Shown here piece after piece: positions 41,987-52,422 of a stretch of DNA of 64,000 nucleotides (positions are counted from its first letter, which is position 1; every line of letters begins with the position of its first letter). The stretch is from Planktothricoides raciborskii GIHE-MW2 (GTDB lineage Bacteria > Cyanobacteriota > Cyanobacteriia > Cyanobacteriales > Laspinemataceae). Below the pieces are notes generated by a model. The model was not told where the DNA came from, ran no database searches, and worked only from the letters and a program-made list of their open reading frames with translations. The stretch covers positions 995,001 to 1,059,000 of the forward strand of contig NZ_CP159837.1 of NCBI RefSeq assembly GCF_040564635.1, written 5' to 3'. The translations under genes and the position numbers were made by a program.

Positions 41987-43363
41987 TTACTTGAGAAATT
42001 CCAGGCAGAGTTGCCGGAAATGATCCCCCCGTTGCTCAAAATTTTGATATTGATCAAAACTGGCACAAGCGGGAGAGAGTAATACTACCTTAGCTCCAAG
42101 TTCTTGAGCCAATTGAGCCGCCCTGGGAACAGCACGATCCATTGTGCCAACAATTTCATAACGTTGATGGCCAACTTCTTGCAAGCGTTGGGCAAATTGC
42201 GCGGCGGCATCCCCAATTAATAACACTGCTGCGGCTTTGGTTTGAATGATTCTGTACCACCCCGTATCATCCCCAGTTTTGGGATCCCCACCGGCAATGA
42301 GAATCACTGGCGCTGCTACGGATTTTAACCCGACTTCGGCGGCGTCGTAGTTGGTGGCTTTGCTATCATTAATAAACTCAATGCCTTGCCAAGTGGTAAT
42401 CAGTTCTAAGCGGTGGGGGACTCCGGGGAATTCCGCAATGGCTTGGGCGATCGCCTCTTTTTTGATCCCCGCCAAACTAGCGGTAGCCACTGCCATCAGC
42501 AAATTTTGTTGATTATGGTCGCCACACATTCGCAAAGCATCAGCCCGGACGATTTTTTCTCCTTTAAATATCACCCAGCCATTTTCAATATAAGCGCCCT
42601 TTTCTGGATCGCCTAATAGGTGACTTTTTCCCTGGGTGCTAGTCCAACAAGCATCGGGCCAACGAGTAGCTAAATGTTGCCGTAAATAGGGGTCATCGCC
42701 ATTAATTACCCGATACTCAGACCGTTCTAATAGAGAAGCTTTGATGTTGAAATAGTTCTCGATAGTATAGTGGCGACTCAGATGATCGGGAGTTAAGGTG
42801 GTAAAAACGCCAATTCTCGGCGCTAAAGAATTAGAAGATTCAATTTGATAACTGCTAATTTCCGCAATCATCCAATCAATCGGTTTCACCGATGCTGATT
42901 TTTGGGGATTGACCGATTCCCAAACCAGTTCACAGGTGGCATAGCCGATATTGCCACAAGCCGGGGCATTAAATCCAGCAGTTTGGAAAATAGCCGCAAT
43001 TAAAGCTGTTGTGGTGGTTTTGCCATTAGTGCCCGTGATACCCACCCAGGGGGCTTGGTTCAAATTACGCCAAGCGAGTTCCATTTCGCCAATAGTTTCA
43101 ATGCCCATTTCTCGCGCTTTCACCAGGGGAGGAATATCCCAAGGAACTCCGGGACTGACTACTACTAACTCCAGGGATTCATCTGGGGCGAAAGTATGGT
43201 CTAAATGCACTTCAATGCCAATGGCAGCGAGTTGTTGTTGTTGTTGGCGCAAACTGTCAGAATTGCCGCGATCGCTCACGGTGACTTGCCAAGCTTTTTG
43301 TTGCAATAACTTCGCTGCGGCAATTCCTGATTTTCCTAAACCGATGATATGGGCTTTTGACAT
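41987..43363 (-). CDS. murD: UDP-N-acetylmuramoylalanine--D-glutamate ligase MurD
   Basis: 458 residues. MurD adds D-glutamate to UDP-MurNAc-L-Ala in the cytoplasm. [19 protein letters not shown] is its N-terminal Rossmann fold, [20 protein letters not shown] the ATP P-loop near residue 110, and [20 protein letters not shown] the Mur-ligase C-terminal mark. Length is normal. Neighbouring glyS lies 495 bases upstream on the same strand, with repeats between. Confidence 0.96.
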   Translation of the reverse strand: MSKAHIIGLGKSGIAAAKLLQQKAWQVTVSDRGNSDSLRQQQQQLAAIGIEVHLDHTFAPDESLELVVVSPGVPWDIPPLVKAREMGIETIGEMELAWRNLNQAPWVGITGTNGKTTTTALIAAIFQTAGFNAPACGNIGYATCELVWESVNPQKSASVKPIDWMIAEISSYQIESSNSLAPRIGVFTTLTPDHLSRHYTIENYFNIKASLLERSEYRVINGDDPYLRQHLATRWPDACWTSTQGKSHLLGDPEKGAYIENGWVIFKGEKIVRADALRMCGDHNQQNLLMAVATASLAGIKKEAIAQAIAEFPGVPHRLELITTWQGIEFINDSKATNYDAAEVGLKSVAAPVILIAGGDPKTGDDTGWYRIIQTKAAAVLLIGDAAAQFAQRLQEVGHQRYEIVGTMDRAVPRAAQLAQELGAKVVLLSPACASFDQYQNFEQRGDHFRQLCLEFLK

Positions 43364-43857
43364 AGACGGGATATTTGATGAATGAAGATGACTGATGAGC
43401 AGCCGACGGAGGTTAAAACCTCCGTCTCATAGCTCAAGTCCATTAAAATGGACTGAAGCGAACAGTTTAAGATAATTACAGTCGTCTTTAGAGGACTTAC
43501 AGCAATTTTCTCCGCGAATAAACCACAAATTTTTGTAGGGGCGAAGCATTCCGGCAGATAATTTATTACTTAGAATATTGTACAGGCCCGCGCATTCCGT
43601 AGGGGCGAATGGCCATTCGCCCGTACAAGGGCGAATGGCCATTCGCCCCTACAATATTTTAAGCAATAAGCTATCTACCGGAATGCGCGGGTCCCTACTG
43701 CCGGAATGCGCGGGTCATACCGTGGTTTAGTAATCTGAAAACCGCTGTAAGCTTTTAGCAGGGGGTTTATAGCCCCCTGCGGGTGATGACTGCGGGTGAG
43801 GACTGCGGGTGATAACTGCGGGTGATAACTGCGAGTTATGAGTGCGAGTGTTGCTAT
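43364..43857. repeat. Repeat-filled spacer between murD and glyS
   Basis: At 43401-43495, a GGAGGTTAAAACCTCC stem and a CAAGTCCATTAAAATGGACT stem precede a CAGTCGTCTTTAGAGGACTT stretch. At 43543-43650, GTAGGGGCGAAGCATTCCGG and two GGGCGAATGGCCATTCGCCC hairpins. GCAGGGGGTTTATAGCCCCC lies near 43757, and a 13-bp unit TGCGGGTGATGAC is repeated five to six times at 43778-43850. Confidence 0.8.
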
Positions 43858-46029
43858 CTAACTTTTAACGATCGCGCCAAAATCTGCTAAAACACGAGCA
43901 TGATTCCGCAATAATCCCAAAAGATTTAAGCGGTTGCGTTGAATTGCCGGATCTGAATCCATCACTAGGACACTTTCTGGGCCATCAAAAAAGTTGCTGA
44001 CCGTTGGGGCAATTTCTGCTAAAGCATCGACTAATTTTTGATAATCTCGTGCTTCACGGGCGGCTTGGGTTTTGGGAACTAATTGCACCAGAGAATCATA
44101 AAATTCTTGTTCAGAAGATTTTTGGAATAGTTTGGGTTCGATCGCTTGCTTAGGTTCTAATTCAATGGTATCGAGTTCTCCTTGTTTGGCTAAACGGGAG
44201 GAACGGTTTACGGTTTCATAGATATTATTTAGGATGCCATTATTGCGGATAGATTGCAAGAATAAGGCGCGATCGCGCAAATCCAACAAATCTTTTAATC
44301 CCCGTTCCGTATATTCTGGGTCATTTTCCCCTAATACCGCATTCACCAAATCATAATCAACTCCGCGCTCTTCTTGCAACAGAGTTCTAATCCGTTGTAA
44401 GAAAAAGTCATACAATTGTGACAATAAATCTGGGGAAGTATCGGGGTAAATTGTGCTAAATTCACAGGCGGCTTGTTCTAGCAAATGATATAAATTAAGG
44501 GGTAAATCTGCCGCCCAAATAATATTCACGATCGCCGTAGCTGCCCGACGCAAGGCAAACGGGTCGGAAGAACCAGTAGGCAACATTCCCAAGCCAAAAA
44601 TACTGACCAATGTATCCAGTTTATCCGCTAAAGCGATCGCTTGCCCTGTGATAGTATCTGGCAAACTATCACTAGCGCCCCGTGGCAAATAATGCTCAAA
44701 AATTGCCGTAGCTACTGCCTCGGTTTCCCCAGAAATGCGGGCATATTTTTCACCCATCACCCCTTGCAATTCAGGAAATTCATAAACCATCTGGCTGACT
44801 AAATCCGCTTTACAAAGTAATGCAGCCCGTTGGATATCTTTAGCTTTTTCGGCGCTGAGGGATAATTGATCTGTAATGAAACTGGCAATTTTGATAATGC
44901 GGTTGACTTTCTCCCGCACCGAGCCTAATTTTTCTTGGAAAGTGACAGTTTCTAACTGGGCAACATAACTTTCTAAAGGTTTGGCGATATCGGATTTGTA
45001 GAAAAACTGGCCATCAGCTAACCGGGCTCTAATTACTCGTTCGTTGCCATTAGCAATAATTGCTGATTTTGCCGGATCGCCGTTAGAAATGGTGATAAAA
45101 TAAGGGAGTAATTCTGTAATTTGCTTACCCGTTTTATCTCCATTTGTCTGATTTTTTAATACCGGAAAATACCGCTGGTGTGTCACCATAACCGTAGTAA
45201 TTACTTCCGGCGGTAAAATTAAAAAGTCGTCGTCAAATTTGCCGATGACCGCTGTAGGCCATTCGACTAAGTTGGTGACTTCGGTGAGTAAATCGGCGGA
45301 AATTTCCGCAATGCCACCGACGTTTTCGGCGGTGGCTTTGACTTCCGCAATGATTTTTTCTTGGCGTTTTTCTGGGTCTACTTCAATATAAGCTTGCCGT
45401 AAAGTTTCGGCATAATCTGCGGCGTTAGCAATTTCCACGGGTTGAGGATGAAGGACGCGATGACCGCTAGAAATGCGATCGCTTTTGAGAGTTTCTGAGC
45501 CATTTTCTATGGCGATCTGCAGAATTTCTCGGTCTAATAATGCCACCAACCAACGCAACGGGCGAGAAAATCTTAAATCCCCATTTGCCCAGCGCATAAA
45601 CCGTTTGCCTTCTAGTTTGTTAATCCATTGGGGGACGAGTTCCGTGAGAATTTCCGCTGTAGTGCGTCCGGTAATTTTTTTGTTGACAAAGACAAAATCG
45701 CCTTTGTCCGTGGGGCGAATTTCTAAGTCGCTTAACTCGACGCCCTGTTTGCGGGCAAATCCTTCGGCAGCTTTGGTGGGTTTCCCATCTTTAAAGGCTG
45801 CTTGGGCTGGTGGGCCTTTAATTTCTTCTTCGCGATCGGGTTGCTGGGTGGGCAAACCAGAGATTAAAACGGCCAAACGGCGCGGGGTGCCATAGACTTG
45901 GGTGGCTTCGGGGGTGAGAAAGTTTTCTGCCAGAGTCCCCGGAATGAGCGATCGCCACTGAGAAATCGCCGGTTCGACAAAACTTGCGGGTAATTCTTCT
46001 GTACCGACTTCTAATAAAAATGTAGTCAT
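43858..46029 (-). CDS. glyS: Glycine--tRNA ligase beta subunit
   Basis: 723 residues, the beta subunit of the heterotetrameric bacterial glycyl-tRNA synthetase. The start [20 protein letters not shown] is diagnostic; [20 protein letters not shown] and [13 protein letters not shown] follow. An HD-like segment and a C-terminal anticodon-binding DALR-type helix bundle ([20 protein letters not shown]) close it. Partner glyQ is not in the window. Normal length. Confidence 0.96.
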   Translation of the reverse strand: MTTFLLEVGTEELPASFVEPAISQWRSLIPGTLAENFLTPEATQVYGTPRRLAVLISGLPTQQPDREEEIKGPPAQAAFKDGKPTKAAEGFARKQGVELSDLEIRPTDKGDFVFVNKKITGRTTAEILTELVPQWINKLEGKRFMRWANGDLRFSRPLRWLVALLDREILQIAIENGSETLKSDRISSGHRVLHPQPVEIANAADYAETLRQAYIEVDPEKRQEKIIAEVKATAENVGGIAEISADLLTEVTNLVEWPTAVIGKFDDDFLILPPEVITTVMVTHQRYFPVLKNQTNGDKTGKQITELLPYFITISNGDPAKSAIIANGNERVIRARLADGQFFYKSDIAKPLESYVAQLETVTFQEKLGSVREKVNRIIKIASFITDQLSLSAEKAKDIQRAALLCKADLVSQMVYEFPELQGVMGEKYARISGETEAVATAIFEHYLPRGASDSLPDTITGQAIALADKLDTLVSIFGLGMLPTGSSDPFALRRAATAIVNIIWAADLPLNLYHLLEQAACEFSTIYPDTSPDLLSQLYDFFLQRIRTLLQEERGVDYDLVNAVLGENDPEYTERGLKDLLDLRDRALFLQSIRNNGILNNIYETVNRSSRLAKQGELDTIELEPKQAIEPKLFQKSSEQEFYDSLVQLVPKTQAAREARDYQKLVDALAEIAPTVSNFFDGPESVLVMDSDPAIQRNRLNLLGLLRNHARVLADFGAIVKS

Positions 46030-46538
46030 ATTCGATCGGGATAACCGCTTGGGGTTTAAGGTTCGTTAGAATAGTGTACCGTGGCTTGATGTTTCACAAT
46101 TCTACAGGGACAAATTTTTCCTAGTGGGGCGGGTTTCGGGGTGCGATCGGATTTCCAATCCGATATTGATTTTTTTGTCAACAAATTTAGGGTGGGCAAA
46201 AGTTTGCCCACCCTACGGACTCAAGGTTGTTTATTAGAGTTATTAGTTATGAGGGACTGGTAACAGTTTTAACATATCCACATTTAAGGATTTACAGAGG
46301 ACATTAAACTTGCCAAATAACCATTTTAAATATTTCGATATCCCACTACAAAAACGGTATAATTATGTCATTTATTGCTTAGTATGCACGGTTCAAAACT
46401 CCACCATTTTATAAATATTCTGGAGCTATATTAAGTATTAAAAAATGTAACAATTACTTGAAAATCACCATAATTTTTCTTAAAATATAAATTAATGGTG
46501 GTTTTAAATTTAGGAAAAATTCGCAGAGAGTCACGAAT
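46030..46538. other. Gene-free region upstream of the DNA methyltransferase
   Basis: 509 bases between the divergent glyS and methyltransferase genes. ATCGGATTTCCAATCCGAT (near 46146) and TAGGGTGGGCAAAAGTTTGC with its partner (46188-46215) are hairpins. The remainder is AT-rich and featureless apart from being the likely promoter of the methyltransferase. Confidence 0.6.
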
Positions 46539-47630
46539 ATGCAAAAAAGTATTCAGCTAAATTTATTCGAGCCTTTATTAGAGATTCCCTACCATTCTCC
46601 TGACATTCCATTTCAACCCAAAAAAACCGTGAAGGCGATCGAGCTGTTTGCCGGGGCAGGGGGTCTAGCATTAGGATTAGAAAAAGCTGGCTTAAAAACC
46701 CAGTTTTTAGTAGAAATCGATAAAGATGCCGTGGCTACTTTACGACACAATCGACCTGATTGGCATATTATCCATGATGATATTTCTAAAGTTTCGTTTA
46801 AACAAATGTCGGCAGATGTAGTTACAGGAGGATTTCCTTGTCAATCATTTAGTTATGCCGGTAAAAAGCTAGGGCTGGAAGATACCAGAGGAACTTTATT
46901 CTATGAATTTGCTCGATGCGTTCAAGAAATTAAACCCAAATTATTCTTAGCGGAAAATGTCCGGGGCTTAATCAGTCATCAACAAGGGGAAACTTTAAAA
47001 ATTATTTTAGCAATTTTAGAGTCTTTGGGTTATCAAGTTCAATATCGATTGCTGAATGCAGTGAATTATGATGTCCCCCAAAAGCGAGAAAGAATTATTA
47101 TTGTGGGGACTCGTTCCGATCTAAATGTTCAGTTTTTTTATCCTGAACCTTCTCAAAAAATTCTCACCTTAAGAGATGCTCTAAACAATGTTCCGCCCTC
47201 CGCAGGAGTCAAATACAGTAAAAAGAAAGCAGAAGTGTTAAAATTAGTGCCGCCGGGGGGATGCTGGAGAGATTTACCGGAAAATATCCAAAAAGAATAT
47301 ATGATGAAAAGTTATTATTTGGGTGGGGGTAAAACTGGGATGGCACGTCGGATTTCTTGGGATGAACCGAGTTTAACTTTGACCACTTCTCCTTCTCAAA
47401 AACAAACCGATCGCTGTCATCCCGACGAAACGCGACCTTTTACCGTCCGGGAATATGCCAGAATTCAAACGTTTCCTGATGATTGGGAATTTATGGGAGG
47501 GATTACATCACAATATAAACAAATCGGAAATGCGATTCCGGTAAATTTTGCCTATCATTTAGGACGCTCAATTATATCCGCTTTGACAGGATGTTTTGGC
47601 GAAAAAATTAATCGAGCGTTTTTTAATTAA
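46539..47630 (+). CDS. Orphan DNA (cytosine-5) methyltransferase
   Basis: 363 residues, all C5-methylase motifs in order. I: IELFAGAGGLALGLEKAG. IV: GGFPCQSFSYAG with catalytic Cys (near 105). VI: AENVRG. VIII: QKRERIIIVGTRS. IX: TLTTSPSQKQTDRCHP area. X: QIGNAIPVNFAYHLG. The enzyme makes 5-methylcytosine in a short target that I cannot name from the recognition region. No restriction endonuclease or vsr gene flanks it, so it is an orphan methylase or a relic of a restriction system. The gene is flanked by near-identical hairpins. Confidence 0.93.
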   Translation: MQKSIQLNLFEPLLEIPYHSPDIPFQPKKTVKAIELFAGAGGLALGLEKAGLKTQFLVEIDKDAVATLRHNRPDWHIIHDDISKVSFKQMSADVVTGGFPCQSFSYAGKKLGLEDTRGTLFYEFARCVQEIKPKLFLAENVRGLISHQQGETLKIILAILESLGYQVQYRLLNAVNYDVPQKRERIIIVGTRSDLNVQFFYPEPSQKILTLRDALNNVPPSAGVKYSKKKAEVLKLVPPGGCWRDLPENIQKEYMMKSYYLGGGKTGMARRISWDEPSLTLTTSPSQKQTDRCHPDETRPFTVREYARIQTFPDDWEFMGGITSQYKQIGNAIPVNFAYHLGRSIISALTGCFGEKINRAFFN

Positions 47631-47647
47631 TTCGAGTCAAAGTAAAA

Positions 47648-47676
47648 GTAGGGTGGGCAAAATTTGCCCACCCTAC
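47648..47676. repeat. GTAGGGTGGGCAAAATTTGC hairpin
   Basis: A 12-13 bp stem, GTAGGGTGGGCAAA with TTTGCCCACCCTAC, nearly the same as the hairpin at 46188-46215 on the other side of the methyltransferase. It may act as a terminator for both converging genes. Confidence 0.85.
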
Positions 47677-47690
47677 GGGATCAACCGAAT

Positions 47691-47909
47691 TTATTGATCG
47701 GAAGATGTGTCATTTTCGTGTTCCCCATTACAGTGTTCTTCACAGTTATCGTGACAGTTATTGCGAAGTTCAGTGTTAAAAGGGTTGTCCTGTTTAGTTA
47801 AGGAAACTTGAGCGCTGGCAGGTTCAACGACGAATCCCCCGAAGCTAAACCCAGTGGCGATCGCGCCACTCACCGCCGTTAAAACGATTTTAACTAAAGT
47901 CGCTTTCAT
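47691..47909 (-). CDS. Small secreted acidic Cys/His-rich protein
   Basis: 72 residues from ATG 47909; three residues longer if started at 47918. A signal peptide (KIVLTAVSGAIATGFSFGGF) ends near ASAQ. The mature 38 residues are polar and carry CHDNCEEHCNGEHEND, three cysteines and two histidines in twelve residues, which looks like a metal-binding or disulphide-bonded site. No family is recognised. The codons look ordinary and a hairpin follows the stop. Confidence 0.6.
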   Translation of the reverse strand: MKATLVKIVLTAVSGAIATGFSFGGFVVEPASAQVSLTKQDNPFNTELRNNCHDNCEEHCNGEHENDTSSDQ

Positions 47910-48122
47910 GTTAGACAAACTCCTAAATCGATATTTTAAGCATAGAGAACAAAAATGAAATCAGGATGAAATTGCGATCTTCAGGTAAAAAGCGATCTAC
48001 AAACGGGATGATAGAAATCGGGTTTCTTTTGGGGATATTAAAAGTTGTCTTCGCAACCCACAAAAGAAATTCGATTTCTTTTTCCCTGTCACCAGAAAGC
48101 GAGACTGCCTCTACAAATCTCC

Positions 48123-51100
48123 TCATTGAGGCGATTCCCCCCCGCCGAAGAGGGGGCAAGCTTCGGGATCCGCTTCGCGGAATCGCAGAAACCCGTTGGC
48201 TGACCCGACCAATATTACCGACCCATCGGCATTCATCACCCATCCGGTAGCTTCCACAATGGGGGGACTAGAAACCCGGTTTCTTGAAGAAACCGGGTTT
48301 CTTGAATAACTTGAAGAAACCGGGTTTATTGAATCACCCCGGTTGGTTTGACTTTTGTCCTCTATTTCCAGCGATCGCAAATCCTGCCAAACTGTTTGAC
48401 CCCACAGCATTTCTGTGGGACTTTGGGGCAGACCACCGCGTCCGACGATATAAAACTCATTGTCTTGATTGGCAACACAACCGGAAGTAATTCGATCGCT
48501 CGGATCAACCAAAGCTGAGGATAATTCTACCAATCCTGCGGCTGGGTTGGCATCGGGATTATTAATTTCCACGGTGCCATCTACCCCCAACTCAGAACTA
48601 GCGGTAATATCGCTTTTAGGGGTTAAAGTAGGGCGAAACTCTGAGCCAAAAATGCCCCGACTGGTAATGTTAATATTGCCGCCATTTCCGCCTACCGCAT
48701 TGGCGATAATATCGCTATTTTCTAAGGCCACAATTATATCGGCATTAATGGTTAAGTTGCCGCCATCCCCGATATCGCCTTTGGCTTCCACATTGATTTG
48801 ACTGCCGTTGCGTAAACTTAATAAATCACGCACGTTAATTTCTACGTCGCCGCCAAAGCCAAACGCTGTTGTGGCATTAATATTTCCGCCGCTTTCTAAA
48901 TTGAGGCGATCGACATTTATTTGCAGCCGTCCTGCGTTGCCAGTTCCTTGATGGTCTACGCGGATTTGTCCGCCGTTGGCGATCGTGAGGCGATCGCTAT
49001 TCACCGTTAATTCTCCTGTCTTTCCCGTAGGAATTGGCGCAGCAAAGAAAACTTGTTGAATATCTTCTGCCCCCGCAAAAGCATCCGCACTTAGGGAAGA
49101 AGGAATGCCAAGACTTGCCTTGCCAGAGATGAAAATATCCGCAGCATTGATCGTTGAATTTCCGGCATTTCCCGCACCCACAGTCCCCGCAGCAACACTC
49201 CCTCCGTCTTGCAAAATCAGACGTGGGGTATTGATGACTAAATATCCAGCTTGCCCCAGACCAAAGCTTTGGTTGCCGATTAAACTGAGAATGTTCGGCA
49301 TCAATGAACTGTAACCATAAATTTCAATTGACTCAGACGCATTAACGGTCAAATTACCACCGTTTCCCGTTCCCGAACCGGGCAGCGGTTCCCCTAATGT
49401 AGAGGTGGAAAACAGTCCGACATTTAATATTTCTGCGCCTTCAAGAATTCGCATTTGTCGAGTTGAGATATTCACATCCCCCGCATCCGCTCGGCCAAAT
49501 GTTAAGCTGCCAATTAAGGTAATATGATCCAGGGCTAAAGGACTAATTCCAGTTAACTCAATGGTGTCGGCATTGATGATGATATCTCCTGCATTGCCCG
49601 TACCACCTTCGGGGACAGAAATGCCAACTAATTCCATTAAAGTTCGCGAACTAATCTGTGCCCCGTCAGAAAGGTTAATTTTGCCCGTTGATACTTGAAT
49701 ATTACCGCCGTTTCCCGAACCAAGGGCGATCGATGTAATCCCACTGTCAGCTATGGGGAAAAGCGGGTTAACTCCTCGACTGGCGATCGCGTCTGTGGCA
49801 TTAACCAAAATATCTCCACCCTTGCCACTTCCTTGAGTCCAAGAAAACAAAAATGCCCCATCTCTAAAACTTAAATTTTCCGCTGAAATATTCAAGTTTC
49901 CTCCGGCAGCTTGCCCTGATGTATAGGTGGCAATTCCACTGACAAATATAGGATTAAATGGCAGTGAATTTTCAGCGGTTATCCCTTGGGCAATCACGTT
50001 AATATTGCCACTATTGCCGGTAGCTTGTGACCCCGCTAAAGTAGCAATTTGTCCCCCAGATAAAAAAGTCGCTTGTTTGGTAGCAACGCTGATATTTCCT
50101 CCAGCACCACTGGCAAAGTTTTCGCTAGAAATCCGACTATTGGTATTTTGTTCTAGCCAAGTTTCTGGATCTATCGCCTCTAAGTTGATTTCTCCTAAAT
50201 TAAATCCGGGCGGTAAAGCAAATCCGTCAACTATCATTGATTCCGTAGCTTCTACCTGAATATTGCCTGCGGTTCCCGCCCCTTGGGTTAAAGTCTGGAT
50301 TCTTGCCCCATTATTAATCGATAAATTCGCAGATTTTACCTCAATATCTCCACTATTTCCCGTGGCATTAGGTGCTACTTGGTTGAGAATCCACGCACTA
50401 AAAGGAAAAGCAGATATCGTTCCGCCTAATGATAACGATTCTGCCGCATTAATGGTAATTTTTCCACTGTTAGCATCTCCATTAGTTAGGGAGACAATTT
50501 GCGACCCCTCTAAGGCAATATTTTTACCTGTAACGGTGATTTGACTCAGAGGATTATTCACCACAGCGGGAGAAAATATGGCGGAACGATTCGCTAAATT
50601 AATATTGGCAAATTCATTGACTAAATCATAGTTAACGACTAATCCAATCGGAGTTGGCATTATTCCCACGGTGCCATTTGCTACGCTGCCGATTTGAATT
50701 ATTCCCGATGGGGCAGTGACAATTCCTCCGTTAAAGTTAATCCCATTTCCGATTAAGGCGAAGGTTTGACCGGGGGCAACGGTTAAGCCTAAATTATCGG
50801 TGGGGATGATATCAGTAATGCCGGTGCCATTGACAGAAATTGCTGCCGAATTTTCTCCCATTTGTAACCCAATGGGCACATTAACAGATAGTAGGGGCAA
50901 TTCCCCCGTGGTTGCCCCCGTTTCGCGAACCTCTCCTACATTGGCAGGAAATTCTCCATCGGGAAATAACACGCTATTAGCGGTACTGCCAAAGAAAGAA
51001 CCACCGATCGCTAATCGGGCATTGTTGCCAAATATTAGCCCATTGGGGTTAATTAAAAATAAGTTGGCGGTGCCATTGGCACGAATCAAGCCATCAATAT

Positions 51101-51389
51101 TAGATAGATTATTTCCGGTGACACGAGTCAGGATATTTTGAATGTTGAGGGCATTGTTAAACAACACTTCGGTGCCGGTATTCACGGAAAAATCCGAGAA
51201 ACTATGAAATAAGTTATTTCCGGCTGCGGTGCCTCCGTCAATTGTAATTAAATTGGCTTCAGGGGTGACGATACTGTTGTTGGGCAGAGTGCCATCAGGG
51301 ATAATTTGAGCAACAGCGATAGCAGGCCAAAACCAGGGGCATAATAACAAGACAAACCAGAATCGCTTTGATTCTAATATTGGTTTCAT
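48123..51389 (-). CDS. Filamentous-haemagglutinin-type TpsA exoprotein
   Basis: 1088 residues from ATG 51389 (MKPILESKRF), where the signal peptide begins; the frame goes on to 51476. The secretion domain is clear: IIPDGTLPNNSIV, GNNLFHSFSDFSVN, then DGLIRANGTANLFLINPNGL and IFGNNARLAIGGSFFGS. These are the haemagglutination-activity-domain marks needed for TpsB-dependent export. The rest is right-handed beta-helix built on GGNI/GNSG units. No TpsB gene is adjacent. The tail holds palindrome-derived sequence (NPVSSSYSRNPVSSRNRVSS) around the conserved end VEATGWVMNADGSVILVG. The last 20 or so residues come from a GGATCCGCTTCGCGGAATCG-type repeat. Confidence 0.9.
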   Translation of the reverse strand: MKPILESKRFWFVLLLCPWFWPAIAVAQIIPDGTLPNNSIVTPEANLITIDGGTAAGNNLFHSFSDFSVNTGTEVLFNNALNIQNILTRVTGNNLSNIDGLIRANGTANLFLINPNGLIFGNNARLAIGGSFFGSTANSVLFPDGEFPANVGEVRETGATTGELPLLSVNVPIGLQMGENSAAISVNGTGITDIIPTDNLGLTVAPGQTFALIGNGINFNGGIVTAPSGIIQIGSVANGTVGIMPTPIGLVVNYDLVNEFANINLANRSAIFSPAVVNNPLSQITVTGKNIALEGSQIVSLTNGDANSGKITINAAESLSLGGTISAFPFSAWILNQVAPNATGNSGDIEVKSANLSINNGARIQTLTQGAGTAGNIQVEATESMIVDGFALPPGFNLGEINLEAIDPETWLEQNTNSRISSENFASGAGGNISVATKQATFLSGGQIATLAGSQATGNSGNINVIAQGITAENSLPFNPIFVSGIATYTSGQAAGGNLNISAENLSFRDGAFLFSWTQGSGKGGDILVNATDAIASRGVNPLFPIADSGITSIALGSGNGGNIQVSTGKINLSDGAQISSRTLMELVGISVPEGGTGNAGDIIINADTIELTGISPLALDHITLIGSLTFGRADAGDVNISTRQMRILEGAEILNVGLFSTSTLGEPLPGSGTGNGGNLTVNASESIEIYGYSSLMPNILSLIGNQSFGLGQAGYLVINTPRLILQDGGSVAAGTVGAGNAGNSTINAADIFISGKASLGIPSSLSADAFAGAEDIQQVFFAAPIPTGKTGELTVNSDRLTIANGGQIRVDHQGTGNAGRLQINVDRLNLESGGNINATTAFGFGGDVEINVRDLLSLRNGSQINVEAKGDIGDGGNLTINADIIVALENSDIIANAVGGNGGNINITSRGIFGSEFRPTLTPKSDITASSELGVDGTVEINNPDANPAAGLVELSSALVDPSDRITSGCVANQDNEFYIVGRGGLPQSPTEMLWGQTVWQDLRSLEIEDKSQTNRGDSINPVSSSYSRNPVSSRNRVSSPPIVEATGWVMNADGSVILVGSANGFLRFREADPEACPLFGGGESPQ

Positions 51390-51609
51390 ATTCAATCTAT
51401 TCTTTAATCTCATCAGGGATACGCGATCGCTTTTCCGTAACACCCTGAAAAAAAAGCGATCGCTGCGATCGGGCATTTTAACTAATATGCATGATTATAG
51501 CGGTAGCAATGCGGATTACAGAAGTTTTCTGGATTCTAGCGGGCGCGGGAATGACAGATTTTATTTGTACTTCATAACTCTGACAAGTTCTCTATCCTTG
51601 GGCAAACAA
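51390..51609. other. Spacer between TpsA and uppS
   Basis: Contains two GCGATCGC octamers (51423, 51457) and a GGCGCGGGAATGACAG relative of the 25876 hairpin. No gene. Confidence 0.4.
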
Positions 51610-51649
51610 TAAAAATCCCACACCATGAATATGCTGATGGTGTGGGGAT
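51610..51649 (-). terminator. Terminator after uppS
   Basis: ATCCCACACCAT and ATGGTGTGGGGAT pair around a 10-base loop; on the minus strand a run of TTTTTA follows. It lies 24 bases beyond the uppS stop. Confidence 0.85.
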
Positions 51650-51672
51650 ATGGATGTCGTTGCAATTGAGTT

Positions 51673-52422
51673 TTAAACTTTACCAAACCGGCGATCCCGC
51701 TTTTGATAAGCCAACAATGCCTGATGAAACTCTTGGCGATTAAAATCTGGCCAAAGAGTATTAGTAACATACAATTCAGCATAAGCAACTTGCCAGAGGA
51801 GAAAATTGCTCAGACGCATTTCCCCACTGGTTCTAATCAACAAATCGGGATCCGCCTGTTCAGCGGTATAGAGATGACGAGCAAACATAGACTCGTCAAT
51901 TTGTTCGGGAGTAATCAGACCTTGCTGTACTTTTTCGGCGATCGCCCGACAAGCGTGGACAATTTCTTGACGGGCGCCGTAATTCGTCGCTACAGTAAAC
52001 TCAATCCCCTGATTATTTCGGGTTTCGGTCATCGAGCGAGAAATCTCCGCTTGCAGTGACTCTGGCAGCGCTTGTAAATTCCCCACAAAGCGAATCTTGA
52101 CATTTTCTGCCATCATTTCTTGGAGTTCTTGCCGCAATACCCGCTCAAACAGAGTCATCAAAAAATTGACTTCATCCAGAGGGCGGCCCCAATTCTCGCT
52201 AGAAAAGGCATAAGCCGTCAACGCGCAAATTCCCCAATCCTTGCAGCAGCGCAGCAGGTCTTTTAGTGAGTCAACTCCCCGCCGATGTCCCATAATTCTG
52301 GGCAGTCCTTGCCGTTTTGCCCAACGACCATTTCCATCCATAATCACTGCGACATGTTTGGGCAATCGCGCCGAATCTAGATCAGCGGGTAACTGTTGCA
52401 GTGTCGTTTGCTTAACAATCAT
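51673..52422 (-). CDS. uppS: Isoprenyl transferase (undecaprenyl diphosphate synthase)
   Basis: 249 residues, a cis-prenyl transferase that builds the C55 carrier for peptidoglycan and other polymers. [20 protein letters not shown] gives the conserved DGNGRWA motif (Asp near 29). [20 protein letters not shown] and [20 protein letters not shown] close the active site. Overlaps the cdaA stop by four bases (ATGA), so the two are translated together; lysA precedes them. Confidence 0.96.
   Translation of the reverse strand: MIVKQTTLQQLPADLDSARLPKHVAVIMDGNGRWAKRQGLPRIMGHRRGVDSLKDLLRCCKDWGICALTAYAFSSENWGRPLDEVNFLMTLFERVLRQELQEMMAENVKIRFVGNLQALPESLQAEISRSMTETRNNQGIEFTVATNYGARQEIVHACRAIAEKVQQGLITPEQIDESMFARHLYTAEQADPDLLIRTSGEMRLSNFLLWQVAYAELYVTNTLWPDFNRQEFHQALLAYQKRDRRFGKV

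Noticed and set aside
46539-47630. Complete restriction-modification system
   Set aside because: No endonuclease gene flanks the methyltransferase; neighbours are glyS and a small secreted protein.
48469-51141. Several plus-strand open frames of 70-115 codons opposite the TpsA gene
   Set aside because: They are mirror frames of the beta-helix repeats; rich in Pro/Ala with no starts or domains.
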